DNA of 64,000 nt from Gammaproteobacteria bacterium (GTDB taxonomy: Bacteria; Pseudomonadota; Gammaproteobacteria; Competibacterales; Competibacteraceae), in assembly GCA_024235035.1 (NCBI GenBank), contig JACKNE010000009.1, positions 230,392-294,391 of the forward strand, in the 5' to 3' direction. The position numbers and the translations under genes are program-made. The notes beneath the pieces were generated by a model. The model did no database searches. It was not told where the DNA came from and worked only from the letters and a program-made list of their open reading frames with translations. Positions 1 to 8,995 of this stretch are shown piece by piece (position 1 is the stretch's first letter; the number at the start of each line of letters is the position of its first letter).

Positions 1-2
1 TG

Positions 3-644
3 GCGGGTATTCTTGCCGAATCGCCAGGCGTTCGAGTGAAATTTGGCCAGACCGTACAGGATATCCAGCGTGATGGAGGGAAGTGGGCTGTTCGCACTGA
101 ATATGGCGCTTACACGGCCCGTGCCCTTTGTCTGGCGACGCCAGTCGCTGTCGCCGCCCGATTGCTCCGATCAAGGTTTCCGGAACTCGCCGGCCATTTG
201 GCGGAAATAGAAACCGCGATCGTGGAAACAGTGGGCGTCGCCGTAGCGAAATCCCAGCTGAACCTGCCCCCACTGGCTGGACTGATTGGCCGGAATGCGC
301 CTTTCTTTTCCGTCGTTTCGCGCGACACCGTTCCAGACCCGGCATATCGGGGATTCACGTTCCACTTTCGGTCCGGGGTGCTGGATGAAGCAGGGAAACG
401 GGATTGCATCGCCCAGGCGCTCGGCTTATCCGCTGAAGGGCTAGCGTCGATGCATATGATTAGCAAGATCAATCAATTACCGGCCTTGCGAGTCGGACAT
501 GGCGAACGAACACAGGTAGTGGATGGATTATTGCCGGGAAGCCAGCTGGCGTTGGCGGGCAACTATTTCACCGGGATCGCCATCGAGGATTGTGTGATGC
601 GTTCACGGCAGGAATTGACGCGATTGCAGCAGGAGATCGGATGA
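3..644 (+). CDS. FAD-dependent protoporphyrinogen oxidase-like protein, C-terminal part (5' end outside window)
   Basis: The reading frame is open from the left edge, so this is the C-terminal part of a longer protein (about 213 residues visible). The ending GNYFTGIAIEDCV resembles the last helix region of HemY-type protoporphyrinogen oxidases and related flavin amine oxidases, where a Gly-Asn-Tyr stretch contacts FAD and an Asp-Cys pair follows. The N-terminal Rossmann dinucleotide motif must lie outside the window. In that family the enzyme oxidises protoporphyrinogen IX to protoporphyrin IX in heme synthesis; hemA lies about 4 kb away on the other strand, which agrees but does not prove it. 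Another amine oxidase or phytoene-desaturase-like enzyme is possible. The assignment rests on the C-terminal end only. Confidence 0.6.
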   Translation, partial: AGILAESPGVRVKFGQTVQDIQRDGGKWAVRTEYGAYTARALCLATPVAVAARLLRSRFPELAGHLAEIETAIVETVGVAVAKSQLNLPPLAGLIGRNAPFFSVVSRDTVPDPAYRGFTFHFRSGVLDEAGKRDCIAQALGLSAEGLASMHMISKINQLPALRVGHGERTQVVDGLLPGSQLALAGNYFTGIAIEDCVMRSRQELTRLQQEIG

Positions 645-710
645 AACTCGCAACCGGGGCAGGGCCAATCATCGGTTTCCCAACCTTTAGCGCTGCCCTC
701 GGCAAGGGAG

Positions 711-1487
711 TTAAAAAGAGGGAGTCACCGTCGTCGTTTCGCCTGCTGAAGCGGACAAGTTGTCGCCTGTGGACCATTGATCGGTGTTGTCGTTGAGCAG
801 GAACTTGAACGAAATCACCCCTTCGGTCATTTCGTTCGTCGTCCACACCCAGACATCATTTTCGACATTCTTCATCGATACGCCGGCGTTCCAGTCGAGG
901 CCAGCACCCTCGCCGCGAAGGTACAGGTTGTTGCCGTAACCGGCGTCATATTTGGCGACGATAACGGTAATGACCGAACCGGCGCGTTTGCCGGAGGCAG
1001 GGACTTTCGCCTCAGTGGTAGAAGCCTTGGCCGCTCTTGCCTTGGGGGAAACCGCCGGCTTTTCAGCCTTGACCGGGGCAGGTGTTGCTGTGGGTTTCTC
1101 AGCCGTCTTGGTCGAAGCGGCGGGAGCAGACGTCACCTTGGTTGGAACCGATTCTGCCTTAGCTGGAGCCGGAGCCGGCGTTGGCGCTGGGGTCGAGGTC
1201 ACCTCTGCCTTGGCCGCTGGTTCCGCTTTAGCCGCCGAAGCTGGAGCTGGGGTCGCCTCTGCCTTGGCCACTGGTTCCGCTTTAGCCGCCGAAGCTGGAG
1301 CTGGGGCGGCTTTGGCCGGAGCTGACGTTGCCTTGGCGGAAGCCGCGGCGGTTTTAGCAGCTGGCTTGACCGTACTCTCTGCAACGATGGGCTTAGCAGG
1401 TGACGACTTCACGGTTTCAGCTTTGCTGGTGGTTTTCGCGGATCCCGCTTTGGCCGGGGTTGCAGTCGGCTCTTTCTTCTTTGGCAT
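711..1487 (-). CDS. Ala/Pro/Lys-rich low-complexity protein with C-terminal carbohydrate-binding-like domain
   Basis: 258 residues in two parts. Residues 1 to about 168 are a basic stretch built from Ala, Pro, Lys, Glu, Ser and Thr (PKKK start, many AKAE and PAPA units), partly encoded by an 18-residue tandem repeat; it resembles histone-H1-like or PHA-granule-associated bacterial tails in composition only. From about residue 169 a compact domain follows, with NNLYLRGEGAGLDW, VWVW, FKFLLND and WSTGDN, a pattern like the beta-sandwich starch-binding folds (CBM20/CBM48-like). No signal peptide is visible, so it is probably cytoplasmic. It is transcribed away from the RibD-like gene and is convergent with the preceding oxidase. 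Function unknown; binding of glycogen or another polymer is inference. Confidence 0.75.
   Translation of the reverse strand: MPKKKEPTATPAKAGSAKTTSKAETVKSSPAKPIVAESTVKPAAKTAAASAKATSAPAKAAPAPASAAKAEPVAKAEATPAPASAAKAEPAAKAEVTSTPAPTPAPAPAKAESVPTKVTSAPAASTKTAEKPTATPAPVKAEKPAVSPKARAAKASTTEAKVPASGKRAGSVITVIVAKYDAGYGNNLYLRGEGAGLDWNAGVSMKNVENDVWVWTTNEMTEGVISFKFLLNDNTDQWSTGDNLSASAGETTTVTPSF
1202..1309 (-). repeat. 54-bp tandem repeat (two near-perfect copies)
   Basis: Copies at 1202-1255 and 1256-1309 differ at very few bases and code for an 18-residue unit rich in KAEP, AKAE and PAPA in the low-complexity gene; a degenerate partial unit follows toward 1140. Slippage could change the length in steps of 18 residues without a frameshift. 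Confidence 0.8.
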
Positions 1488-1951
1488 AAATCATTCCTCT
1501 GGATTACTTGATGAATTTCAAGGCGCGACAGACTGTTCCGCTGACGCTGCAACTGGATTGAGTCTAACCCAAGCGTGAAGCAGTCTCCAGGTCACAAGCA
1601 GCTCAAACCACTAAGATAGCCGCATTATCGCTAAATTTAGCTCATGTTTTTCAATATTCTCCACGTACCCATTTAATCCGATTTCATGCAGGCGCATGAA
1701 ACCCAATGGCTCGATAGTCAGCGCTGGCTTGCCGACGATGGCCTAAAAAATCATCTAAAAGGAGTTTATTTTTCAAATATTTTCAAAAAATTGATAAATA
1801 TATAAATAATTTGTATGGATTTTTAAGTTTAAGATCCGGCCAGCATGGCTGTTGCTCAATAGGCATCCGTTCATCTCTTGCATAAGGAGGAGGTGAACGC
1901 TGACCTCGATGCAAGATTCCATCATCCAGGATATCGCTATACTCTGGTGAT
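1488..1951. promoter_or_regulatory. Divergent intergenic region with inverted repeat at 1682-1701
   Basis: 464 bases separate the start of the low-complexity gene (minus) from the RibD-like gene (plus). The stretch 1590-1830 is clearly AT-rich against the surrounding 57% G+C and presumably holds both promoters. A perfect 7-bp inverted repeat (TTTCATG, 6-base spacer, CATGAAA) lies at 1682-1701 and could be an operator or a hairpin. AAAAGGAG near 1756 resembles a ribosome binding site, but the only ATG that follows opens a three-codon frame. I see no gene here. Confidence 0.4.
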
Positions 1952-2896
1952 ATGCTGAAACCTCGCAATCCCATCTCGGTTAAGAATGTCGCTGCACAAA
2001 TGGTCCTCGATCCAGACTGGGTCTGGCTGCTGCTGCTCAAACTGCGTCGATGGTCACGAACGCTGGAAACGCTTCCCATCCGTCTTGGTTTTGGGCTGAA
2101 AGCGCATGGCCAATTAGCGCTCGTTCCTGCCGACGACATCGCTACGCTCATTGAAATCACCGACAGCGGCTCCTGGATCGCTAAAGCTCCGCTCACTCAA
2201 GCCAGCACAGAACTACTGGATCTCTATCTGTCAATGGCCCTGGCTTGCCAGAAACGGCCACTCGCTGTGGCACATCTGGGGCAAAGCCTGGATGGGCGCA
2301 TCGCTACTGCCTGTGGCGCATCCTGCCACATCAACGGCCCTGAAAATCTCATGCACCTGCATCGGATGCGTGCTCTGTGCGATGCAATCATCGTCGGTGC
2401 AAGCACCGTGGAATGTGATGATCCACAACTGACGACTCGGCGGGTGGCCGGTCCTCATCCGGTGCGGGTCGTCCTTGATCCCAGACGTCGTCTTACCGCT
2501 GAACACCACCTGTTCCAGGACCGAACCACTCCCACTCTGCTGGTCTGCGCTGAGACACTGGCCGATCGACCAGGACCAGGCCATGCCGAGGTGATTGGCG
2601 TTCCTCATGAGGGTTGGCGCTTGCCTGTTCAAGAAATTCTACGCCGATTGCACGAACGAGGTTTGTTCGGGCTTTTTATCGAGGGCGGTGGTCTGACGGT
2701 ATCAGCTTTTCTGGAGGCGGGTGTGCTGGACCGGTTGCATATCGCCATAGCGCCGCTCATCATCGGTTCTGGTCGGGCTGGCATCAGCTTACCGGTGATC
2801 AATGACTTATCCGATGGACTACGCCCTCGCCATCGCTGCTACAGGATGGGCGAAGATATGCTGTTTGATTGTCAATTGCGGGATCGGGACTCATGA
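1952..2896 (+). CDS. RibD C-terminal-type reductase with N-terminal extension
   Basis: 314 residues. From about residue 102 it matches the RibD C-terminal (dihydrofolate-reductase-like) domain: SLDGRIA near 112, DAIIVGASTVECDDPQL around 144-160, and IEGGGLTVSAFL in the C-terminal third, where the Gly-rich turn binds NADPH. In riboflavin synthesis this domain reduces the ribosyl side chain of the deaminated pyrimidine. The deaminase half of bifunctional RibD is absent: the first 100 residues show no zinc deaminase motif (HAE or PCxxC) and I do not recognise them. Stand-alone members of this family include reductases of unknown substrate, so a role in riboflavin synthesis is not certain. The ATG at 1952 follows CTGGTGAT, a weak ribosome binding site. 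Confidence 0.8.
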   Translation: MLKPRNPISVKNVAAQMVLDPDWVWLLLLKLRRWSRTLETLPIRLGFGLKAHGQLALVPADDIATLIEITDSGSWIAKAPLTQASTELLDLYLSMALACQKRPLAVAHLGQSLDGRIATACGASCHINGPENLMHLHRMRALCDAIIVGASTVECDDPQLTTRRVAGPHPVRVVLDPRRRLTAEHHLFQDRTTPTLLVCAETLADRPGPGHAEVIGVPHEGWRLPVQEILRRLHERGLFGLFIEGGGLTVSAFLEAGVLDRLHIAIAPLIIGSGRAGISLPVINDLSDGLRPRHRCYRMGEDMLFDCQLRDRDS

Positions 2897-2979
2897 CGAT
2901 GCCGTTTCTAGCTCCCAGCTACTCCCTCAAACGAACTGCTTTTCATAGTCTATTTCGAATCCAATTCAAGGAATCCGTG

Positions 2980-3438
2980 ATGCCTCAAACATCGATCAGC
3001 CAGGAAATCAATGACTATCTTGATCGCCATGTCCCACTTTTTCAGGCCATGCAAGCGCGACTGGAGCGTTGCGAAGAGACGATTCTGAGCATCGTCGCGC
3101 CGTTGCAACCCAATATCAATGATAAAGGGATTGCCTTCGGGGGCTCGATGGCGGCGCTCGCTGCCTTGACGGGGTGGGCATTGACCCGTGTCACGCTCAG
3201 TGAGCACGGTGAGGCCGCGGAAATCGTCATTACCGATAGCACCCAGAAATTTATGCGGCCAGTGCGTGGAGCAATCGTCACGGAATGCCTGCGGCCAGAG
3301 GCAAAAACGGTCGAGCAGTTCATCCAAAGCTATCGCCAGCGTGGCAAGGCGCGCTGGACAGTGGAGGTCGCTATCCGCGCTGAGGGCGAGCTGGCGATGG
3401 CTTTTACCGGGCAATATGGCATTTTCCGGTCGTCATAG
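2980..3438 (+). CDS. Hot-dog fold thioesterase, YiiD C-terminal-like
   Basis: 152 residues from the ATG at 2980, preceded by CAAGGAA eight bases upstream; an upstream in-frame start at 2869 would overlap the RibD-like gene and adds unconserved residues. The segment GIAFGGSMAALAALTGW (near residues 47-63) is the family signature of the YiiD_C putative thioesterases, a long central hot-dog helix; KFMRPVRG and the C-terminal VEVAIRAEGELAMAFTG fit the strands. Such enzymes hydrolyse acyl thioesters; the substrate here is unknown. It is short compared with E. coli YiiD because the N-terminal acetyltransferase domain of that protein is absent. It may be cotranscribed with the RibD-like gene 83 bases upstream and is convergent with prfA. 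Confidence 0.8.
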   Translation: MPQTSISQEINDYLDRHVPLFQAMQARLERCEETILSIVAPLQPNINDKGIAFGGSMAALAALTGWALTRVTLSEHGEAAEIVITDSTQKFMRPVRGAIVTECLRPEAKTVEQFIQSYRQRGKARWTVEVAIRAEGELAMAFTGQYGIFRSS

Positions 3439-3487
3439 CCTTGGATATCTGCACCGACAAGACGCCAATTCTGATATTGCAGCTATC

Positions 3488-3506
3488 GGGGCTATTTTAT
3501 AGCCCC
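3488..3506. terminator. Hairpin between convergent thioesterase gene and prfA
   Basis: GGGGCTA and TAGCCCC form a perfect 7-bp stem around a 5-base loop. It overlaps the prfA stop codon. Only short T runs flank it, so it is a possible bidirectional terminator rather than a canonical one. Confidence 0.45.
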
Positions 3507-4585
3507 TCGAACAAGGAATTTAAATCCAGGAGCCTTTGCTCCTGAATCAATGGCTCGATCACTGGATCGAGATGGCCTTCCAGCACCTCGTCGAGCTTGT
3601 ACAGAGTCAGGTTGATGCGATGATCGGTGACCCGTCCCTGCGGAAAATTATAGGTGCGGATACGCTCGGAACGATCACCGCTACCGACCAGCAACTTTCG
3701 GGTCCGCGCCTGGGCGCTGGTCTGCTTCTCCCGCTCCGCCGTCAACAACTTGGCCTGTAGCAAGGACATGGCTCGCGAGCGGTTCTTGTGCTGGGAGCGC
3801 TCGTCCTGGCATTCAACCACGATGCCGCTGGGCAAATGGGTAATGCGGATCGCTGAATCGGTCTTGTTGACATGCTGGCCACCGGCTCCGGAAGCGCGGT
3901 AGGTATCGATGCGCAAATCAGTGGGATTGATGTCGATCTGCTCCACTTCGGCCAGTTCCGGCATGACCGCCACAGTGGCGGCTGAGGTATGTATCCGTCC
4001 CTGCGCTTCGGTAACCGGAACCCGTTGCACTCGATGGGCGCCGGATTCAAACTTCAACTGCGAATAGACACCCTGACCGATGATCCGGCCGATCACCTCT
4101 TTGTAGCCACCATGTTCGCCCAAACTTTCACTGAGGATTTCCAGCTTCCAACCGCGCAACTCGGCATAGCGGCCATACATGCGCCACAAATCGCCGGCGA
4201 ATAACGCGGCTTCGTCCCCGCCCGTCCCGGCGCGGATTTCCAGAAAGACATTGCCGGCGTCGTGCGGATCATGCGGCAGCAACAACAACTGCAGGGCTTG
4301 CTCCTGCTCAACACGGCGCTCCTCCGTCTCTAGGAGTTCAGATTGGGCCAAGGCGCGCATTTCCGGATCGTTGTCTTGCACCATCTCACGAGCGTTGTCC
4401 AACTCATCGAGTAACCGACGATACGCGCGAAACCCGCTAGCAACCGGTTCCAATTGCGCATATTCCACCGACAGCGTGCGGAAGCGATCGTTATCACCAA
4501 TAATGTCGGGATCCGCCAACAGCGCACTAACCTCCTCATGACGGGCTGCTAATTGCTCCAGTTTGATCAGCATCGATGGGTTCAT
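3497..4585 (-). CDS. prfA: Peptide chain release factor 1
   Basis: 362 residues, about the usual length. RF1 reads UAA and UAG in the ribosomal A site and triggers hydrolysis of peptidyl-tRNA. The GGQ catalytic motif is at 235-237 in a [13 protein letters not shown] context, and the RF1-type tripeptide PxT is present as PVT at 190-192, which separates it from RF2 (SPF). [13 protein letters not shown] matches RF1 closely. I chose the ATG at 4585 because [12 protein letters not shown] aligns with the known RF1 N-terminus and because it overlaps the hemA stop as ATGA, indicating translational coupling; a TTG two codons upstream is also open. The order hemA-prfA is the common one in gammaproteobacteria. 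A methyltransferase gene prmC, often next, is absent here. Confidence 0.97.
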   Translation of the reverse strand: MNPSMLIKLEQLAARHEEVSALLADPDIIGDNDRFRTLSVEYAQLEPVASGFRAYRRLLDELDNAREMVQDNDPEMRALAQSELLETEERRVEQEQALQLLLLPHDPHDAGNVFLEIRAGTGGDEAALFAGDLWRMYGRYAELRGWKLEILSESLGEHGGYKEVIGRIIGQGVYSQLKFESGAHRVQRVPVTEAQGRIHTSAATVAVMPELAEVEQIDINPTDLRIDTYRASGAGGQHVNKTDSAIRITHLPSGIVVECQDERSQHKNRSRAMSLLQAKLLTAEREKQTSAQARTRKLLVGSGDRSERIRTYNFPQGRVTDHRINLTLYKLDEVLEGHLDPVIEPLIQEQRLLDLNSLFEGL

Positions 4586-5850
4586 GAGCAAGGTTTTCCA
4601 GCGTGCAGACGATACAAGTTTTGAATGAGCGTCAACATTTCGATATCGCCTTGGGCGGCGGCTTCCCGCAAACCGGCGCAGGGTGGATGAATGAGCTTGT
4701 TAGTCAGGGTATGGGCAAGAAGGCCCAATACCTCAGTGGGGTCCTTGCCTTGAGCGAGTTGCCGTCGAGCACGAGCCAGCGCTTCATCGCGCATCGCCTC
4801 GGCCCGCAAGCGCAGAGCACGAATACTGTCGGCACTGTCCTGAGTGCGTCGCCAAGCCATGAAATGCTCGACCTGATTGTCGATAATCTCTTCTGCTTGT
4901 CGGGCAGCCGCCTGTCGAGAGCGCAAATTTCCCTGGATGATATCCTTGAGGTCGTCCACCGTATATAGATACACGTCATCCAGATCGGCGACTGCCGGAT
5001 CAATATCGCGCGGCACCGCCAGATCGACCATGAACATCGGTCGATGGCGACGCTGTTTCAGGCAGCGACGGACCAGTGGTGTTTCCAGTAACAATCCGGG
5101 ACTTGCCGTGGATGCGATCACGATGTCGGCCTCACCGAGATGCAGGGCAATTTCCTCCAGGGCGATAGCATAGCCGGCCAAGGATACCGCCAGCGTGTGC
5201 GCTCGTTCCAGCGTACGATTGGCGACGATCAACCGACCGATCCCCATCTGGTGAAGATGGCGAGCGACCAGTTCGATGGTATCGCCGGCGCCGATCAGCA
5301 ATGCGGTGCGGCGCGGCAGATCGGCGAAAATCTGTTTGGCCAGACCGACTGCGGCAAACGCGACCGACACCGGGCTAGCGCCGATGCGCGTATCGGTGCG
5401 TACCTGTTTAGCGACCGCGAAAGTATGCTGAAACAAGCGTTCCAACAAGGCGCCCAAGGCGCCGGCGCGGCTGGCCGCTTGGTAGGCCGCCTTGACTTGA
5501 CCGAGAATTTGCGGTTCGCCCAACACCAGCGAATCAAGCCCGGAAGCCACGCGCAGAATGTGCCGCACCGCCTGGCCCTCGGCATGTTGGTAAAGATAAG
5601 GCCGCAAATCCGCTATGCGCAGCGTATGATAGTTGCCTAGCCACTCGACGACCGGTCGGCTGTCGTTGTCTTTCAGACCGCAGTACAGTTCGGTGCGATT
5701 GCAGGTGGACAGAATCAACGCTTCGTGGGCGCGGCCATGATCGAGTAAATCCTGTAAAGCCGGACACAACCGGTCCGGCGCGAACGCCACTCGTTCACGG
5801 ACACCAACCGGCGCGGTCTGATGGTTGAGGCCAAGAGCCAGTAGAGACAT
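4582..5850 (-). CDS. hemA: Glutamyl-tRNA reductase
   Basis: 422 residues. It catalyses NADPH-dependent reduction of glutamyl-tRNA(Glu) to glutamate-1-semialdehyde, the first committed step of C5-pathway heme synthesis. The N-terminal GLNHQTAPV motif (7-15) and the catalytic Cys50 in [12 protein letters not shown] are present; the NADPH-binding domain shows [16 protein letters not shown] (around 184-199); the C-terminal dimerisation helices end the protein. Its stop overlaps the prfA start. It is divergent from the TPR lipoprotein gene, and the 184-base spacer should hold both promoters. In many relatives lolB follows the TPR gene; here it does not. Identification is secure. Confidence 0.97.
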   Translation of the reverse strand: MSLLALGLNHQTAPVGVRERVAFAPDRLCPALQDLLDHGRAHEALILSTCNRTELYCGLKDNDSRPVVEWLGNYHTLRIADLRPYLYQHAEGQAVRHILRVASGLDSLVLGEPQILGQVKAAYQAASRAGALGALLERLFQHTFAVAKQVRTDTRIGASPVSVAFAAVGLAKQIFADLPRRTALLIGAGDTIELVARHLHQMGIGRLIVANRTLERAHTLAVSLAGYAIALEEIALHLGEADIVIASTASPGLLLETPLVRRCLKQRRHRPMFMVDLAVPRDIDPAVADLDDVYLYTVDDLKDIIQGNLRSRQAAARQAEEIIDNQVEHFMAWRRTQDSADSIRALRLRAEAMRDEALARARRQLAQGKDPTEVLGLLAHTLTNKLIHPPCAGLREAAAQGDIEMLTLIQNLYRLHAGKPCS

Positions 5851-6034
5851 GAAATTTAATCGGGATCAAGCTAAGAAATGATGGGATTGTGCGGGATAAA
5901 ACCAACTCATGACAAGGTCATACTCTTAGCCTGGATTATGACAGCATCATGGATTTTCTACCCTCCGGGACCTGGAGCGCCCTCCAGCATCCAGTCTCCA
6001 CTGATTCCGTCTTGAACGGTTTTTGAAGTTGGTA

Positions 6035-7741
6035 ATGAACACACTTTTTAAGGTATTGATTTTTTGTAGCCCGCTTCTCAGTAGTTGCGCCACCGTGGTG
6101 GATGCACAGGCGCCGATTGAACCGGAGTTCCAGATTCGTCCGATCTTGGCACCCAGTTCTCGCGCCGAATTGATGTATCGGGTATTGGCGGCGGAGCTAG
6201 CCGGCAAGCGTGACCAGCTTGATGTCGCGCTGAGCCATTATCAGCAAGCGGCGCTGGTCAGTGATGATCCGCGCGTTGCCGAGCGTGCAGCAGTGCTGGC
6301 GTTGATCATGAAAGAAGATACTGCCGCATTGGCGCTGGCGCGACGCTGGCATACCCTTGATTCCACCAGTGAGCAAGCGCGACAAACCTTGGCATTGGCG
6401 CTGTTGCGCAATGGCCAGTTGGAGGAAGCCAGCAAGCACTTGGATGCAGTGCGGCGTGCTGCTCGCAAAAAGGACCAGCAACAGGGCTACGCGACCATCG
6501 CCTCACTGCTCAGTCAAGTAGAGGATAAGTCATTGGCTCTGCGCTTGATGGGGCAATTCCGCGATCGCAACCCGCGTTCAGCCTTCGCTCAGTATTACCA
6601 CGCCATGTTGGCCACCGCCGCCGGCGAACGCAGCCAAGCGCTGATCAGCCTGGACCGGGCGCTGTCTCATGATCCGAAACTAGCTCCCGCCCATCTATTG
6701 CGTACTCGTCTGCTGCTGGAGAGTGGTGACAAGGAAGCGGCGCTGGCCGGATTGGCCAAGGCGGTAGCCGCTATCCCACGCGACCGTAATCTGCGCATGA
6801 GCTACGCCCGACTGCTGATCGACGCTGGCCAATTGAACAAAGCCCGTCGTGAGTTCGCCACCCTACTCAATCAAGATCCCAAGGATACCGATTCTTTGTA
6901 TGCGCTGGGCCTGCTGGCAGCGGAAACTCGCCAATTCGATCTAGCCGAAACCTATTTTCTGGATCTGATCAAGCGCAATGTCCGGTTGGCGGAAGCCTAT
7001 TTTGAACTGGGCCGGGTCGAAGAACAACGCGGTGATTATGCCCGGGCTCGAGAATGGTATGCACAGGTGAAAGATGAGGACCGCTATCTAAGCGCTCAGA
7101 TGCGGATGGGCGTGGTGCTAGCCAAATCGGGCGATATCACGGCGGCTGGTCAGCATTTCGACACGCTGCGCCGTGACAATCCGCAAAATGCGATCACCCT
7201 GTATTTGGCTGAAGCCGAGGCGTTGCGCGAGGCAGGACGTTATCAGGAGGCTTTCGACGGTTTGAATCAGGCATTGGCGTTGCACCCCGACGACAAGGAT
7301 CTGCTGTACGCTCGAGCGCTGGCAGCGGAAAAAATCGACCGACTGGATTTGTTGGAGCAGGATTTACGCACCATTCTCGCCGCCGATCCCAAGAATGGGC
7401 AGGCCTTGAATGCGCTAGGCTATACGATGGCCGATCGTACCGACCGCTACCAGGAAGCTTTGGGCTATATCGAACAAGCGCTGGAGCAACTGCCCAACGA
7501 TGCCGCCGTTCTCGATAGCATGGGTTGGGTGCAGTATCGATTGAAAAACCTGGATAAGGCTCTGGAATATTTACGCCGAGCTTACCAAATCAACCCTGAC
7601 GCCGAGATTGCTGCGCATCTGAGCGAAGTACTATGGATCGATAACCAACACGACGAAGCCCGAAAAATCTGGCGGGAGGCTTTGACCCACAACCCAGACA
7701 GCTCACACCTGCGCAAGCTGCGAGAACGGTTTGGCTGGTAG
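6035..7741 (+). CDS. Tetratricopeptide-repeat lipoprotein
   Basis: 568 residues from the ATG at 6035; a TTG at 6023 is in frame but less likely. The N-terminus has a short hydrophobic segment followed by LLSSC, an acceptable lipobox, so an outer-membrane or periplasmic lipoprotein is predicted. From about residue 55 to the end the protein is a chain of TPR helices, with repeats such as LAEAYFELGRVEEQRGDYA and LDSMGWVQYRLKNLDKALEY. A gene of this type divergent from hemA is, as I recall, common in pseudomonads and relatives (the PA4667 type), usually followed by lolB. TPR arrays bind proteins; the partner is unknown. The last repeats end exactly at the C-terminus, so the protein looks complete. 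Confidence 0.85.
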   Translation: MNTLFKVLIFCSPLLSSCATVVDAQAPIEPEFQIRPILAPSSRAELMYRVLAAELAGKRDQLDVALSHYQQAALVSDDPRVAERAAVLALIMKEDTAALALARRWHTLDSTSEQARQTLALALLRNGQLEEASKHLDAVRRAARKKDQQQGYATIASLLSQVEDKSLALRLMGQFRDRNPRSAFAQYYHAMLATAAGERSQALISLDRALSHDPKLAPAHLLRTRLLLESGDKEAALAGLAKAVAAIPRDRNLRMSYARLLIDAGQLNKARREFATLLNQDPKDTDSLYALGLLAAETRQFDLAETYFLDLIKRNVRLAEAYFELGRVEEQRGDYARAREWYAQVKDEDRYLSAQMRMGVVLAKSGDITAAGQHFDTLRRDNPQNAITLYLAEAEALREAGRYQEAFDGLNQALALHPDDKDLLYARALAAEKIDRLDLLEQDLRTILAADPKNGQALNALGYTMADRTDRYQEALGYIEQALEQLPNDAAVLDSMGWVQYRLKNLDKALEYLRRAYQINPDAEIAAHLSEVLWIDNQHDEARKIWREALTHNPDSSHLRKLRERFGW

Positions 7742-7860
7742 ACGATTGACGGAAGAAGACCGGGTAGTGCTTGAGCAAATAAAAAAACCTAATTTATTGA
7801 AACTACTAATTTTATTGGGTTTCGCTGCGTTCAGCGCCAACCTACATTTAGCCTAGGTGG
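7742..7860. other. Intergenic spacer with REP-like segment
   Basis: The spacer holds an AT-rich stretch (7778-7818) and then TGGGTTTCGCTGCGTTC followed by CAACCTAC, which resembles short dispersed intergenic palindromes common in proteobacteria. The plus-strand A- and T-rich runs could serve as a weak terminator for the TPR gene. No gene is seen. Confidence 0.35.
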
Positions 7861-7874
7861 AGCAGTAATGCGTG

Positions 7875-8879
7875 ATGGAGTATGACGAGTTCCGGGTGTG
7901 TCGCGTCAAGCCACACCTTTTGATCATCACCCTCAGCAACCTGGGCGATGTGATGATGACCACACCGGTCATCATGGCGCTCGCCACCCGATTTCCGGCG
8001 GCAAGACTGACCGTGCTGGTCGGTCCCAAAGCCAGTGCTCTGCTTGAGAAAACCCCATGTATCGACCGGATTGTGGTTTACGACAAGAAAGCGGATTGGA
8101 GCGCAAAATGGCGGCTGCTACGCGAATTACGCCAGGACCCTTACGATTGCGTCGTTGATCTGCGCCATACTCCGATCCCCTATCTGCTCCCCTGTACCCG
8201 GCGTAGTCCGCTATTCCGCCGCTTCCGCAAGACCAATATGCGGGAACGCCACTGGGAAATCCTGGACATGATGGGCTTCGATTTGCCCAGCCCACCGATC
8301 TTTCAATTCTTCGACGCAGCCGATGTCCGCTCCAGCCTAGAAAAACTGCGGATCAAGGGGATCTTGGAGACCAGCGGTTGGATCGTCGCGGCGCCGGGCG
8401 CGGCCAGTAAGCAGAAACGCTGGCCTATCGAATCCTTTCAAGAGGTACTGAGCAAACTGGCTATCCGCACCGCTCGACCCATCCTGCTGGTCGGTGCGCC
8501 AAATGAATGGCCGATTGCGGAAGCAGTCGCCCGAGGATTACCAGGGGTAGTCGCTGTAGTGCTATGCGGGGAAACGACCATCAATGAAACCGCCGCGTTG
8601 CTGGCCAGAGCTGCTCTGGTACTAGCCAATGACAGCGCCATCATGCATTTAGGTTTTGAACTCGATATTCCCACCGTGGGAATTTTCGGCCCTACCGACC
8701 ATGAAAAGTACGGCCATGTCGGTGCGCGATTTCGCATTGCTCGCGAAGATGCAACAAGGTGTTCCTGCAATGCGCAACGGATTTCCTACCATGAGAGAAA
8801 TTGCTTTCATGGACTTCAAGCGGAGAAGGTATTGGGTCTTTGCTGGGAATTGCTGAGCGAAAGTGGAAATGTAGGGTAG
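7875..8879 (+). CDS. Glycosyltransferase family 9 (heptosyltransferase-like)
   Basis: 334 residues. The opening LLIITLSNLGDVMMTTPVI is the GT9 N-terminal motif (phosphate-contacting Gly-Asp), and the middle GAASKQKRWPIESF and the C-terminal LVLANDSAIMHLGFELDIPTVGIFGPT are the donor-sugar nucleotide motifs of heptosyltransferases such as WaaC/WaaF/WaaQ. These add ADP-heptose-derived sugars to the lipopolysaccharide core at the inner membrane. A Cys-rich tail (CSC...CFHG) before the last helix is also usual. The start is ATG 7875 or GTG 7872, behind AGGTGGAG. No other lipopolysaccharide gene is nearby, so acceptor and donor remain open. Confidence 0.85.
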   Translation: MEYDEFRVCRVKPHLLIITLSNLGDVMMTTPVIMALATRFPAARLTVLVGPKASALLEKTPCIDRIVVYDKKADWSAKWRLLRELRQDPYDCVVDLRHTPIPYLLPCTRRSPLFRRFRKTNMRERHWEILDMMGFDLPSPPIFQFFDAADVRSSLEKLRIKGILETSGWIVAAPGAASKQKRWPIESFQEVLSKLAIRTARPILLVGAPNEWPIAEAVARGLPGVVAVVLCGETTINETAALLARAALVLANDSAIMHLGFELDIPTVGIFGPTDHEKYGHVGARFRIAREDATRCSCNAQRISYHERNCFHGLQAEKVLGLCWELLSESGNVG

Positions 8880-8927
8880 GTTAGGCGTCAGCCGTAATCT
8901 GCTTTTTGCAGGCTGATAGAATGGATA

Positions 8928-8953
8928 CGGCGGGTTACGCTTCGTTAACCCGC
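8928..8953. terminator. Strong hairpin between convergent glycosyltransferase gene and pntB
   Basis: ACGGCGGGTTA and TTAACCCGCCGT form a stem of about ten base pairs around CGCTTCG. It lies between two converging genes and probably ends both transcripts; it also resembles a REP-type dispersed palindrome. Confidence 0.6.
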
Positions 8954-8995
8954 CGTAATTTCTGCTTATCGGGCTTCCCAGCCCATTGCGCATTG

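Noticed and set aside
952..1578. Long Ala/Gly-rich plus-strand frame opposite the low-complexity protein
   Set aside because: It mirrors the Ala/Lys/Pro codons of the minus-strand gene; no ribosome binding site or family, whereas the minus frame has a recognisable C-terminal domain.
4586..4591. prfA start at TTG 4591
   Set aside because: ATG 4585 overlaps the hemA stop and begins the conserved RF1 N-terminus.
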